A DNA stretch of 64,000 bases from Sphingomonas bacterium (GTDB taxonomy: Bacteria; Pseudomonadota; Alphaproteobacteria; Sphingomonadales; Sphingomonadaceae): contig NZ_CAHJWJ010000011.1 of NCBI RefSeq assembly GCF_903642285.1, positions 1 to 64,000 on the forward strand. The letters are read 5' to 3'. Numbering within the stretch: the stretch's first letter is position 1; each line of letters opens with the position of its first letter. The position numbers and the translations under genes were made by a program. The notes beneath the pieces are model-generated. The model did not search any database, was not told where the DNA came from, and saw nothing but the letters and a program-made list of their open reading frames with translations. Of the stretch, positions 25,464-34,402 are shown one piece after another.

Positions 25464-26969
25464 TCAATGGTAGGATGAACGATCCCGATCCTCCAGATCG
25501 GAGAAGCGAGTATATTCGGAGTCGAACTTCAGATCGACCGCGCCGGTCGCGCCGTGCCGCTGCTTCGCCACGATGAGCGTCGCCTTATTGGCCACCTTCA
25601 TCTGATCCGCTTGCCAATCGGCATATTTTGCCTTCTCCGCGTCGCTCGAATGCTCGTTCGGCACCGACGGCTGCTTGAACAGGTTGTAATATTCATCGCG
25701 GTAGACGAACCACACCATGTCCGCATCCTGTTCGATCGACCCGGATTCGCGAAGGTCCGATAGCATCGGCCGCTTGTCCTCGCGGCTTTCGACGGCGCGG
25801 CTGAGCTGCGACAGCGCGATGACGGGGACGTTCAGGTCCTTGGCGAGCGCCTTCAGACCGCGGCTGATCTCTGATATCTCCTGCACGCGGTTTTCGTTCG
25901 ATCCCCGGCTGCTGCCTTGCAGCAGCTGGAGATAGTCCACGATGACGAGGCCGAGCTGGTTGTTCTGCCGGCGCTTCAGCCGTCGGGCGCGCGTATGCAG
26001 CGACGAAATCGTCAGCGCCGCCGTATCGTCGATGAACAGCGGCAAATGCTCGAGTTCGACCGCGGTCGCCGCCAGCTGACCCATTTCCTGCCGCGAGATC
26101 TTCCCCGATCGCAGCACCCCCGAATTGATCCGCGACTGCTCGGAGATGATGCGGCCCGCCAACTGGTCGGCCGACATTTCCAGGCTGAAGAACGCCACCT
26201 TCGCGCCGGAGGATTTGTCGGGTGCGATCTTGTCGTCCATGTCGCGCATCCAGCGACGGGCGGCATTGAACGCGATGTTGGTGGCAAGCGACGTCTTGCC
26301 CATGCCGGGACGTCCGGCGACGATGATGAGGTCGGATTCGTGCAGTCCGCCGACGAGCGCATTGACGCTGTCCAGCCCGGTGGTGATGCCCGCGATATGA
26401 CCGCCCGAATTCAGCGCCCGCTCCGCCTGTTTGACGACCATCGTCGTCGCCTGCGCAAAGGTCTTGACGCTGGACTCCGCGCCCCCGTCCGCCGCGACCT
26501 TGAACAGTTCCTCCTCGGCCAGTTCGATCTGGGCGCGCGGGTTCACCTCTTCCGACGTGTCCATTGCCCGGTCGACCAGCGTACGGCCGACCGACACCAA
26601 GGCACGCAGCATCGCCAGGTCGTAAATCTGCTGCGCGAACTGGCGCGCACCGATCAGCCCGGCACCGCTGCCCGTCAGCCCGGCGAGATAGGCAGGGCCG
26701 CCCAGTTCCTTCATCCCCTCGTCCGCATCGAACATCGGGCGAAGCGTCACCGGGGTCGCGAGCATGTCGTTGCTGCGAAGCGTCTTGATCGCGGCGAAGA
26801 CCCGGCCGTGCAGCGGTTCGAAGAAATGCGCCGGCTCCAGCCGGTCGATGACATCGTCCGCCAAACGGTTGTCGATCATCATCGCGCCGAGCATCGCCGC
26901 CTCTGCCTCGACGTTGCGGGGAAGCTGCGGTTCGGGCGCGGCAGGGGCTGGGAATGCGAGGGTGGCCAT
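25464..26969 (-). CDS. dnaB: Replicative DNA helicase
   Basis: This 501-residue hexameric 5'-3' helicase unwinds DNA at the replication fork. The N-terminal DnaB domain begins PRNVEAEAAMLGAMM. The RecA-like ATPase domain has Walker A GRPGMGKTSLA, SLEMSADQLAGR and Walker B LVIVDYLQLLQG, followed by ALSQLSRAVESREDKRPMLSDLRESG. There is no intein and the length is normal. It is divergent from the UPF0262 gene, with under 100 bases between starts. Confidence 0.96.
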   Translation of the reverse strand: MATLAFPAPAAPEPQLPRNVEAEAAMLGAMMIDNRLADDVIDRLEPAHFFEPLHGRVFAAIKTLRSNDMLATPVTLRPMFDADEGMKELGGPAYLAGLTGSGAGLIGARQFAQQIYDLAMLRALVSVGRTLVDRAMDTSEEVNPRAQIELAEEELFKVAADGGAESSVKTFAQATTMVVKQAERALNSGGHIAGITTGLDSVNALVGGLHESDLIIVAGRPGMGKTSLATNIAFNAARRWMRDMDDKIAPDKSSGAKVAFFSLEMSADQLAGRIISEQSRINSGVLRSGKISRQEMGQLAATAVELEHLPLFIDDTAALTISSLHTRARRLKRRQNNQLGLVIVDYLQLLQGSSRGSNENRVQEISEISRGLKALAKDLNVPVIALSQLSRAVESREDKRPMLSDLRESGSIEQDADMVWFVYRDEYYNLFKQPSVPNEHSSDAEKAKYADWQADQMKVANKATLIVAKQRHGATGAVDLKFDSEYTRFSDLEDRDRSSYH

Positions 26970-27067
26970 CAGGCTGCTTCTACGCGGCTCGCCCCGCCGC
27001 TCAAGCGTCGTGCGATGGAATGCCGCGGATAAGTGACACGTCCCCGCACCGGCGCTAACGATCCGTG

Positions 27068-27565
27068 ATGGGCGATCCCCGGATCATCGCGATAGACCTC
27101 GACGAACGCAGTCTCGGCTGGCGGTCGGCGGATATCGAACAGGAACGGCGGATCGCGATCTTCGACCTGATCGAGGGCAATCATTTCGCGCCGCAGCGTC
27201 AGCATGCCGATGGCTATGCGGGACCGTACCGGATCAAGCTGGAGTCCGAAGAGGGACGGCTCGGCATCCATATGTACCGCGAGGACGGGTCGCATCTGGA
27301 GACCCTGGTGCTGGCGCTCGGACGATTTCGCCGCCCGATTCGTGATTATTTCGCGATTTGCGACAGCTATTTCCAGGCGATCCGTGCCAGCACGCCGCAG
27401 CAGATCGAGACCGTCGACATGGCGCGGCGGGGTATTCACAACGAAGCCGCCGAACTGCTGAAGGATCGGCTGGCGGGAAAGATCGAGGTCGATTTCGACA
27501 CCGCACGGCGGCTGTTCACCCTGATCTGCGTCCTCCACATCCGCGGCGACGAGGGCATGCGATGA
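27068..27565 (+). CDS. UPF0262 family protein
   Basis: This 165-residue protein shows the UPF0262 pattern (RIIAIDLDERSLGWRSADIEQER, FAICDSYFQAIR, ETVDMARRGIHNEAAELL). The family is confined largely to alphaproteobacteria and has no known function. Either GTG at 27065 or ATG at 27068 could be the start. The stop overlaps the cdd ATG (ATGA), so it is translated together with cytidine deaminase. Confidence 0.87.
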   Translation: MGDPRIIAIDLDERSLGWRSADIEQERRIAIFDLIEGNHFAPQRQHADGYAGPYRIKLESEEGRLGIHMYREDGSHLETLVLALGRFRRPIRDYFAICDSYFQAIRASTPQQIETVDMARRGIHNEAAELLKDRLAGKIEVDFDTARRLFTLICVLHIRGDEGMR

Positions 27566-28011
27566 CCGACGAGATCGACCGCCTGATCGACGCGGCGCGC
27601 GCCGCCTCGGCGCATGCCCATGCCCCCTATTCGCGCTTCGCGGTCGGTGCCGCGCTGTTGATGGCGGATGGCGGCATCGTGACCGGCGCGAATGTCGAGA
27701 ACGCGAGCTACGGCCTGTCGCTGTGCGCGGAAACCGTCGCCGTCGCGACCGCCAGCGCACAAGGCCGGATCGCACAGATCGTCGCGGTCGGCGTCATCGG
27801 CGGCGCGATGGACGCGGACGGCCGGGCCACCGGCCATCGACCGGTCAGCCCCTGCGGCCGTTGCCGCCAGGTGCTGAACGAGGCGGCGCAGATGGCGGGG
27901 ATCGACCTGCCCGTCCATTGCGGTGCAGCCGAAGGCGACGCGGTCGCCAGCTACGCCTTGTCGCAATTGCTGCCGGACGCGTTCGGCCCCGCGGATCTTG
28001 GTATCGTCTGA
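27562..28011 (+). CDS. cdd: Cytidine deaminase
   Basis: This 149-residue zinc enzyme converts (deoxy)cytidine to (deoxy)uridine in pyrimidine salvage. The substrate motif APYSRFAVGAALL is present, along with NVENASYGLSLCAET, where the first zinc Cys and the proton-shuttling Glu form CAE, and PCGRCRQVL with the other two zinc cysteines. Length and three-Cys site fit the small homotetrameric class. Its start overlaps the UPF0262 stop. Confidence 0.93.
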   Translation: MTDEIDRLIDAARAASAHAHAPYSRFAVGAALLMADGGIVTGANVENASYGLSLCAETVAVATASAQGRIAQIVAVGVIGGAMDADGRATGHRPVSPCGRCRQVLNEAAQMAGIDLPVHCGAAEGDAVASYALSQLLPDAFGPADLGIV

Positions 28012-28089
28012 CCGTGCGAAACCCGGTCGCGAAGACCGGCGAGACCTGCTACCTGTCGCATACCGACACAAGCGCGACGGAGACGAACG

Positions 28090-28401
28090 ATGGGAATGCT
28101 CGACGGACTGCTCAGCCAGGTGACCGGCAATGTCGATGTGAACACGCTTGCGGCAAAGGTCGGGCTGACCCCCGATCAGGTCGAACAGGCGATGACCGCG
28201 CTCGGCCAGGCGCATGGCCAACCCGGCGACACGGTGGCGACGGCCGCGGACAATACGGGGATCGAGCCGAACAAGCTGCAGGACATCGTCAGCCATATCG
28301 GCGGCGAGGGCGCACTGGGCCAGTTCGCCGGCCTGTTGCAGGGCCAGGAGGGCGGCATCGGCGGGATGCTCGGCGGGTTGAAGTCCAAGCTGTTCGGCTG
28401 A
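28090..28401 (+). CDS. Small Gly/Gln-rich protein, YidB/DUF937-like
   Basis: This 103-residue protein begins GMLDGLLSQVTGNVDVNTLAAKVGLTPDQV. It has a short helical half and then a Gly-rich half (GGEGALGQFAGLLQGQEGGIGGMLGGL). This resembles DUF937/YidB-like proteins, in which a Gly-rich tail follows a small helical bundle. It has no signal peptide. It stands alone between cdd and two secreted unknowns. The function is unknown. Confidence 0.65.
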   Translation: MGMLDGLLSQVTGNVDVNTLAAKVGLTPDQVEQAMTALGQAHGQPGDTVATAADNTGIEPNKLQDIVSHIGGEGALGQFAGLLQGQEGGIGGMLGGLKSKLFG

Positions 28402-28429
28402 TCGCCGAGCCGCAGCGCCGGAGGCCGTC

Positions 28430-28786
28430 ATGCTCCTTGCCCTGCTGATCCAGACGGCGGACCCGGCGGCATTGATCGCCGGGGAAAAGCTGCGCACCAC
28501 CGCGGAAACGCGGTGCATCGCCAATCCGGACACGACCGACATCACCGTGTGCGGGCGTCGCCATGCCGACCGGTTCCGCGTGCCCTTCGCGACGCCGACG
28601 GTGGCGCGTCGCGACGATGTCGTGGCCGAGCGCGGCGAACTGCTCCACCGCAACACGCCGATCCAAGATATGGGCCCATTTCTCGTCGGTGGCGGCGAGA
28701 TGGGTGTGAAAGTGGGCGTGGGGATGGGCATCGACGTCGGAGCGGGCAAGACCACGGTAGGCGGGTTGCGCCAACTCGCGCCGTGA
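28430..28786 (+). CDS. Small secreted protein with VCG motif (1)
   Basis: This 118-residue protein has a hydrophobic N-terminus (MLLALLIQTADPAALIAG) and the motif RCIANPDTTDITVCGRRHADRF. A cysteine pair flanking a D-I-x-V-C-G motif is frequent in small exported proteins of sphingomonads; no function is known. The C-terminal part is Gly/Val-rich (GGGEMGVKVGVGMGIDVGAG). The next gene starts on its stop codon (GTGA), so the two are coupled. Confidence 0.65.
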   Translation: MLLALLIQTADPAALIAGEKLRTTAETRCIANPDTTDITVCGRRHADRFRVPFATPTVARRDDVVAERGELLHRNTPIQDMGPFLVGGGEMGVKVGVGMGIDVGAGKTTVGGLRQLAP

Positions 28787-29217
28787 TCGGCGTGTTGTAC
28801 CTCCTGCTTCAGACCACCACCCCGACCCCGGCGACGAAGCAATGGTCGATCCTGCACGACCCTTGCGCCGCGGCGAGCGACGAGCAGGGCAAGGACATCG
28901 TCGTCTGCGGTCATCCCGATGCGATCACGCCGCGTCTGCCGCTGCCGCAATATCGCGGGGCCCCCGATCATCCGGTGCCGTCCAATCCCGATCTGTCCGC
29001 GGCCGTCGCGCTGAACGGACCATCGGGCCGCGGCGAATGCGGTGCGTATGGCGAAGGCTGCCCGGTCGCGGGGGGCGGGTATGTCGCCCCGAAACTGGTC
29101 GAGGGTGCGCTGGATTTGGCGCATGGCCTCAAGAAGCGGCACTACAAGGGCAAGGGGGTATCGATCCCGCTCGACGAGCCGGCGGTTGGGGATATGAAGG
29201 GCAGGCTGCTGCCATAG
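28783..29217 (+). CDS. Small secreted protein with VCG motif (2), GTG start
   Basis: This 144-residue protein starts with a GTG that overlaps the previous stop. After a short hydrophobic start (MIGVLYLLLQ) it has DPCAAASDEQGKDIVVCGHP, the same C-x(n)-D-I-V-V-C-G arrangement as its neighbour. The middle has a second Cys pair (GECGAYGEGCPV). The two genes look like diverged relatives. Export is inferred from the N-terminus only. The function is unknown. Confidence 0.65.
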   Translation: MIGVLYLLLQTTTPTPATKQWSILHDPCAAASDEQGKDIVVCGHPDAITPRLPLPQYRGAPDHPVPSNPDLSAAVALNGPSGRGECGAYGEGCPVAGGGYVAPKLVEGALDLAHGLKKRHYKGKGVSIPLDEPAVGDMKGRLLP

Positions 29218-29252
29218 TCTTGCCCGTTCGTTTCGAACGGATGAGACACCCC

Positions 29253-30557
29253 TCACCCCAAGATATGCATCCACAACGGCTGTCCCACGACGCTCGGCGA
29301 GCCGCGCAGTTTCTCCAGCGCCTGCGCAACGCAGCGTTCGGGCCCTTCGTGCGTCACGATGGCGATCAGCACCTGGCCGTCGGTCATGACCCCGCGCTGG
29401 ATCAGGCTTTCGATCGACACGCCCGCATCGCGCATCGCCGCGGCGATTTCCGCCAGCACGCCGACCCGGTCCGCCACGGTGAAGCGAAGATAGGCGCGCC
29501 CGCGCCGGTCGCCGGTGTCGGCGCGCGGCATCGCAGTCAGCGCGGCGACCGGCATCGCGAAGGCGGGGCCATATTCACCGCGCGCGATGTCGATCAGGTC
29601 CGCGACGACCGCCGATGCGGTCGGCCCGTCGCCGGCACCCGCACCCTGGAACAACAGGCGACCGACGAAATTGCCCTCCGCCACCACCGCGTTCAACGAT
29701 CCGGTGACATGCGCCAGCGGATGGTCGATCGGCACGAGATGCGGATGGACTCGCTGGAACAGTCCGTACGGCCCCGCCTCCGCGATCCCAAGCAGGCGGA
29801 TCCGGTACCCGAGCGCCGCCGCCTCCGCGACATCGGCGGCCATGATATGACGGATACCGCTCGACACGACGTCCGCGAAGGCGGGCATAGTGCCGAACGC
29901 GACCGAGGCCAGGATCGCCAGCTTGTGCGCCGCATCGACGCCGTCGATGTCGAAGCTGGGGTCGGCCTCGGCATAGCCCAGCGCCTGCGCCTCGCTCAGC
30001 ACCTCGGCGAAATCGTGGCCGCCGCCCTTGTCGGCGGGCGCTTCCATCTTCGACAGGATGAAATTGCAGGTACCGTTCAGGACACCGTAGACACGCGCGA
30101 TCTCGTTCGCCGCGGCACCGTCGCGCAGCCCCTTGATGACCGGTATGCCGCCTGCGACCGCCGCCTCGAACGCCAGCGGCGCCCGCCCCGTCTCGGCGGC
30201 CGTCGCCAGTTCGAGACCGTGATGCGCGATCATCGCCTTGTTGGCGGTGACGAAACCCTTCCCCGCCAACAGCGTCCGCCGCGCCAGCGTCAGCGCGGGG
30301 CCGTCCGATCCGCCGATCAGTTCCACCACCACGTCGACATCGGCGCGGTCCGGCATCGCGGTCGTGTCGTCGACCCAGTCGAAGCGCGACAGATCGACCC
30401 CGCGATCCTTCGTCCGGTCCCGCGCCGACACCGCGACGATCTCGATCGACCGCCCCGCCCGCCGGGCAATGAGATCGCGATTGGCGTCCAGCAACCGCAC
30501 GACACCGCCGCCGACCGTCCCAAGCCCCGCCAATCCGATCCGCAATGCCTCGGTCAT
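29253..30557 (-). CDS. hom: Homoserine dehydrogenase
   Basis: This 434-residue enzyme reduces aspartate semialdehyde to homoserine, the branch to threonine and methionine. It has an N-terminal NAD(P) fold (IGLAGLGTVGGGVVRLLD), the catalytic-domain signature ALGYAEADPSFDIDGVDAAHKL, and a C-terminal ACT-like regulatory domain (YLRFTVADRVGVLAEIAAAM) that usually gives threonine feedback. It is a stand-alone, monofunctional form. About 275 bases with no convincing gene separate it from gshB. Confidence 0.94.
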   Translation of the reverse strand: MTEALRIGLAGLGTVGGGVVRLLDANRDLIARRAGRSIEIVAVSARDRTKDRGVDLSRFDWVDDTTAMPDRADVDVVVELIGGSDGPALTLARRTLLAGKGFVTANKAMIAHHGLELATAAETGRAPLAFEAAVAGGIPVIKGLRDGAAANEIARVYGVLNGTCNFILSKMEAPADKGGGHDFAEVLSEAQALGYAEADPSFDIDGVDAAHKLAILASVAFGTMPAFADVVSSGIRHIMAADVAEAAALGYRIRLLGIAEAGPYGLFQRVHPHLVPIDHPLAHVTGSLNAVVAEGNFVGRLLFQGAGAGDGPTASAVVADLIDIARGEYGPAFAMPVAALTAMPRADTGDRRGRAYLRFTVADRVGVLAEIAAAMRDAGVSIESLIQRGVMTDGQVLIAIVTHEGPERCVAQALEKLRGSPSVVGQPLWMHILG

Positions 30558-30833
30558 GTCTGTCCCCTATCCGTCCTGCCAGCGCCTAGCGGACCAGGCG
30601 CCGCGCTGTCGACCGGGTAGCGATGGTGCCGATCCCGGCCCGCGGAAGTGGAGGAAGTGGAGGCATGCCATTGCGCGTTCCACATCGTTCGAAAACAATG
30701 GGTTGGGGTGGGTGTGATTGCCCTTTCGCGACGCGACGAATGGATTCTGCAAATACATGCAGGCGGCATCGCACGGACCTGGGATTGTAGGACAGTGGGT
30801 TCATCGCCTTGCCGATCGGGACGGCATAAGGCC

Positions 30834-31829
30834 TTAGTCAATCCCTCCCTCAGGGGAAGGATAAAGAATGGCGTCGCCGTTACCCGCCGCCTTCGCCTCG
30901 ATCGCATCCCAGATCATCCCCGCGACATCCGTCCCGTCGAAGCGTTCGATCGCGACGATGCCGGTCGGTGAGGTCACGTTGATCTCGGTCAGCCATTCGC
31001 CGCCGATCACGTCGATGCCGACGAACAACAGCCCGCGGGCGGCGAGTTCGGGCCCGAGCAGCGCGCAGATCTGTTCTTCCTTCGCGGTTAGCGCGGATTT
31101 TTCCGCCGACCCGCCGACCGCCAGATTTGAGCGGATTTCGCCTGCCCCCGGCAGCCGGTTGATCGCGCCCGCGACCTTGCCGTCGACCAGCACGATCCGC
31201 TTGTCGCCCTTCGCCACGTCGGGCAGGAACGCCTGCACCATATGCGGTTCGCGCCACGTCTGGTTGAAGACTTCCATCAGTGCGGACAGGTTCTCGCCCT
31301 CGGGCCCGACCTTGAAGATCGCCTTGCCGCCGTTGCCGTGCAGCGGCTTGATGACGATCGCGCCGTGCTCCTTCAGGAACGCCCGCGTCTCGTCCAGGCT
31401 TCGGGTGACCAGCGTCGGCGGCATGAACTGCGGATAGTCGAGGACGAAGACCTTCTCCGGCGCGTTACGGACGCTGGCGGGGTCGTTGACCACCAATGTC
31501 CGGTGCGCGATCCGCTCCAGCAGGTGCGTCGCGGTGATGTAGCCCAGGTCGAACGGCGGGTCCTGCCGCATCAGCACCACATCCGCGTCGTCGCCGAGGT
31601 CGAGGCTGACCGGGTCGCCGAACGTGAAGTGATCGCCCTCGACCCGCTGCACCGTCACCGGATGCGCGCGCGTCCACACCCGGCCGTCGCTATAGTTCAG
31701 GTCCTCCGCGCCGTAATGGAACAGCCGGTGGCCGCGCGCCTGCGCGGACAGCATCAGCGCGAAGGTGGAGTCGCCCGCGATGTTGAGGCCTTCGAGCGGG
31801 TCCATCTGGACGGCGACGGTTAACGGCAT
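30834..31829 (-). CDS. gshB: Glutathione synthetase
   Basis: This 331-residue ATP-grasp ligase joins gamma-glutamylcysteine and glycine. Motifs include VAVQMDPLEGLNIAGDSTF at the start, RQDPPFDLGYITATHLLE, the ATP-grasp loop KPLHGNGGKAIFKV and the C-terminal LTEINVTSPTGI. The start at 31829 (MPLTVAV) matches the family. It lies downstream of a palindromic repeat and of the yraN/rsmI pair on the same strand. Confidence 0.94.
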   Translation of the reverse strand: MPLTVAVQMDPLEGLNIAGDSTFALMLSAQARGHRLFHYGAEDLNYSDGRVWTRAHPVTVQRVEGDHFTFGDPVSLDLGDDADVVLMRQDPPFDLGYITATHLLERIAHRTLVVNDPASVRNAPEKVFVLDYPQFMPPTLVTRSLDETRAFLKEHGAIVIKPLHGNGGKAIFKVGPEGENLSALMEVFNQTWREPHMVQAFLPDVAKGDKRIVLVDGKVAGAINRLPGAGEIRSNLAVGGSAEKSALTAKEEQICALLGPELAARGLLFVGIDVIGGEWLTEINVTSPTGIVAIERFDGTDVAGMIWDAIEAKAAGNGDAILYPSPEGGID

Positions 31830-31841
31830 TGCGAAGACCTT

Positions 31842-31921
31842 CCGTTCGCCCTGAGCTTCTCGAAGGGCGGTTGTCGTGTCCAATCAGAAGAAAGGTGCTT
31901 CGACAAGCTCAGCACGAACGG
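31842..31921. repeat. Imperfect inverted repeat of the GAGCTTGTCGAAG class
   Basis: The arms CCGTTCGCCCTGAGCTTCTC (from 31842) and GACAAGCTCAGCACGAACGG (to 31921) are the hearts of two longer complementary segments with a few mismatches. They flank a spacer of about 25 bases. This type of sequence is a common dispersed repeat in sphingomonads. It separates yraN from gshB. Confidence 0.65.
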
Positions 31922-31930
31922 AAAAGGGGG

Positions 31931-32299
31931 TCACGGCATCCACGCATTCTCGATATGCCGCGGCCGGGTGCCGGGTGCGAGCAGGATCACGTCGACGCGG
32001 ATGTCCTCCCCCGCCCCGGCATAGCGCGGCATCAGATATTCCGCCGCCGCGGCCACTCGCGCGAGCCGGCGCTCGTCGATCGCGAAATCCAGTTCGGCGG
32101 CGGTCGCGCGCGCCTTCACCTCGACGAACGCGACCAGGCCGCCGCGCTTGGCGACGATATCGACCTCCCCGGCGGGCGTCCGGACGCGGCGATCGAGGAT
32201 CTGCCAGCCCTTGAGCCGTAACCACCACCCCGCCATCCGCTCGCCGCGCCGGCCTGCGGCTTCGGCGACGCGGCGCTCGCCTGTCCCGCGCGCCCTCAT
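31931..32299 (-). CDS. yraN: YraN family protein (UPF0102, endonuclease-like fold)
   Basis: This 122-residue protein has a PD-(D/E)XK-like core: GWQILDRRVRTPAGEVDIVAKR, where Glu and Asp are candidate metal ligands, followed by LVAFVEVKAR. Homologues are almost always encoded next to rsmI. It is thought to be a Holliday-junction-resolvase-like nuclease, but the role is unproven. Its ATG overlaps the rsmI stop by 4 bases. Confidence 0.9.
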   Translation of the reverse strand: MRARGTGERRVAEAAGRRGERMAGWWLRLKGWQILDRRVRTPAGEVDIVAKRGGLVAFVEVKARATAAELDFAIDERRLARVAAAAEYLMPRYAGAGEDIRVDVILLAPGTRPRHIENAWMP

Positions 32300-33153
32300 C
32301 CCTTCATCGCCAGCGCGCGGGCGTATAGCGTCTTGCGATCGAGCCCGAGCCGCTTGGCGACCTCGCCCGCCGCCCTGGCCGCGGGCAGCCGGGTCAGCGC
32401 TTCCGCGAGGGCCGCGTCGCCGTCTTCGGCGCTGGCGGCGGGTGCCTCGCCCGGCGGCGCGACGACGATCACGACCTCTCCGCGCGGCGGCGCATCGGCG
32501 TAGCGCGCGGCGAGCGTCGACAGCGTCCCGGTCACCGCCTCCTCGAACGTCTTGGTGATCTCGCGAGTCACCGCCGCCTCGCGGTCGCCCAGCCCCTCGG
32601 CCAGCGCGCACAGGCATGCGGCCGTCCGTCGGGCGGACTCGTACAGCACCAAAGTCGCGCGGATGCCCGCTACCTGCGCGACCGCGTCGGCGCGCGCCTT
32701 CGCCTTGCTCGGCAGGAACCCGACGAACAGGAAGCGATCGGTCGGCAATCCCGCCAGCGTCAGCGCGGCGACCGCGGCGCAGGGGCCCGGGATCGTCACC
32801 ACCGCATGCCCCGCCGCGCGTGCGTCGCGCACCAGCTTGTAGCCGGGATCGGAGATCAGCGGCGTCCCGGCGTCCGACACCAGCGCGACCGCCTGTGTCG
32901 CCATGCGCGCGATCAGCCCGGGGCGCATTCCTTCCGCATTGTGATCGTGGTACGGCAGCATCGGCCGCTTGACGCCGATATGGCGGAGCAGCCCCGCGGT
33001 CACCCGGCTGTCCTCCACCGCGATGATATCCGCGTGCGACAATATGGCGGCGGCGCGCGGGCTCAGATCGCCAAGATTGCCGATCGGGGTCGCGACGATG
33101 TAGAGGCCTGGCCCAAGAGACTTGGAATCGAGCGGGTTCATAGGGGCGACCAT
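32296..33153 (-). CDS. rsmI: 16S rRNA (cytidine(1402)-2'-O)-methyltransferase
   Basis: This 285-residue SAM-dependent tetrapyrrole-methylase-fold enzyme methylates the ribose of C1402 in the ribosomal P site. Motifs include GLYIVATPIGNLGDLS, AVEDSRVTAGLLRHIG, VSDAGTPLISDPG and FVGFLPSKAKAR. The start may be 33153 or the second Met at 33141 (MNPLDSK). From 33153 its ATG shares the CATG tetramer with the divergent gene's ATG. It is coupled to yraN. Confidence 0.94.
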   Translation of the reverse strand: MVAPMNPLDSKSLGPGLYIVATPIGNLGDLSPRAAAILSHADIIAVEDSRVTAGLLRHIGVKRPMLPYHDHNAEGMRPGLIARMATQAVALVSDAGTPLISDPGYKLVRDARAAGHAVVTIPGPCAAVAALTLAGLPTDRFLFVGFLPSKAKARADAVAQVAGIRATLVLYESARRTAACLCALAEGLGDREAAVTREITKTFEEAVTGTLSTLAARYADAPPRGEVVIVVAPPGEAPAASAEDGDAALAEALTRLPAARAAGEVAKRLGLDRKTLYARALAMKG

Positions 33154-34390
33154 GACAGAGCAGCGGACGATAGCACAGTCGCGATCGACGCGACCGACGG
33201 TACAGTGGCGTTCGAAACGACGGACGGGGCAATGGATCGCGCTGGCGGCGGCGTGCCTGCTCGGCGCGTGTCAGACGGTCGTCCCGCGCGGCGCGGTGGA
33301 GGCACCCGAGCGTCAGGCCCCGCGCCTACCGACCGCGCAGTCCGGCGAAGGCGTCGCGACCGGTATCCCGCAGGATACGCAGCGCAATCGGGTCGCGCTG
33401 CTGGTGCCGCTGTCGGGTGCGAATGCCGGTGTCGGCCAGTCGATCGCGAACGCGACGATGCTCGCGTTGCTCGACACGCAGAACGAGAAGGTCCGGATCA
33501 CCAATTACGATACCGCGACGGGCGCGGCGGGTGCAGCGCAGCGCGCGATCGCGGACGGTGCGCAGCTGATCCTGGGGCCGTTGCTGGCCGAGGATGTCCG
33601 CGCGGTCGCACCGATCGCACATGCGGCGGGCGTACCGGTCATCAGCTTCTCCAACGACGGCGGTGTCGCGGGTAACGGCACCTATGTGATGGGATATGTG
33701 CCGTCGCAGTCGGTCGACCGGGTCGTCGGCTATGCACGCGGACGCGGCGTCGCCGCCTTCGCCGCCCTGGTCCCGAACGGACTTTACGGCCAGCGCGCAT
33801 CGACCGCGTTCCTCCGCTCGGTCGAGGGCGCGGGCGGGCAGGTGGTGTCGCTGGAGACCTATGGCCGCGCGACCGGCGGGATCGCCGCGGCGGCAGGCAA
33901 GCTGGCGGCGAAGGCCCCCTATGGCGCGGTGCTCGTTGCGGATTCGGGTGCGACCGCCGCGCTCGCAGCGCCGATCCTTCGCAAGCAGAGCGGCCCGTCG
34001 ATGCACGTGCTCGGTACCGAATTGTGGAACGCGGAAAACGGGATCGCCGCGAAGCCGGCGCTGACCGGCGCGTGGTTCGCCAGCGTCGCGGACACGCTGT
34101 ACCGCCAATATGTCGCCAAATATCGGGTACGGTTCGGCACCTCGCCCTACCGCCTGTCGAGCCTTGGCTATGACGCGGTCCTGTTGACGGTCCGGATCGC
34201 GCGCGATTGGCGCGCGGGGTCGCCTTTTCCGGAGGGACGTCTGCGCGACCAGGGCGGGTTCGCCGGGCTGGACGGCGCATTCCGCTTCGGGCGCGACGAC
34301 ATCGCCGAACGCGCATTGGAAGTGCAGGAAATCCGCGCCGGCGGGCCGGTGGTGGTGTCGCCCGCACCGAGCGGGTTCGGGGGGCGATAG
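33152..34390 (+). CDS. Penicillin-binding protein activator (LpoA-like lipoprotein)
   Basis: This 412-residue protein has an N-terminal Arg-rich tail and a hydrophobic segment ending in a lipobox (LLGAC), so it is an outer-membrane lipoprotein facing the periplasm. The mature domain is a type 1 periplasmic-binding fold (RVALLVPLSGANAGVGQSIANA and onward), as in the C-terminal half of LpoA, which activates PBP1A. The TPR N-terminal half of enterobacterial LpoA is missing, as usual in alphaproteobacteria. The rsmI-yraN side is conserved context. An AGGGG ribosome-binding site precedes 33152. Confidence 0.87.
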   Translation: MTEQRTIAQSRSTRPTVQWRSKRRTGQWIALAAACLLGACQTVVPRGAVEAPERQAPRLPTAQSGEGVATGIPQDTQRNRVALLVPLSGANAGVGQSIANATMLALLDTQNEKVRITNYDTATGAAGAAQRAIADGAQLILGPLLAEDVRAVAPIAHAAGVPVISFSNDGGVAGNGTYVMGYVPSQSVDRVVGYARGRGVAAFAALVPNGLYGQRASTAFLRSVEGAGGQVVSLETYGRATGGIAAAAGKLAAKAPYGAVLVADSGATAALAAPILRKQSGPSMHVLGTELWNAENGIAAKPALTGAWFASVADTLYRQYVAKYRVRFGTSPYRLSSLGYDAVLLTVRIARDWRAGSPFPEGRLRDQGGFAGLDGAFRFGRDDIAERALEVQEIRAGGPVVVSPAPSGFGGR

Positions 34391-34402
34391 CAGGCGAGCG
34401 AT

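Noticed and set aside
30558..30833. Small open frames in the gap between hom and gshB
   Set aside because: Several overlapping frames exist on both strands, but none has a ribosome-binding site, signal or motif I trust. A short run like CGGAAGTGGAGGAAGTGGAGG is simple-sequence DNA.
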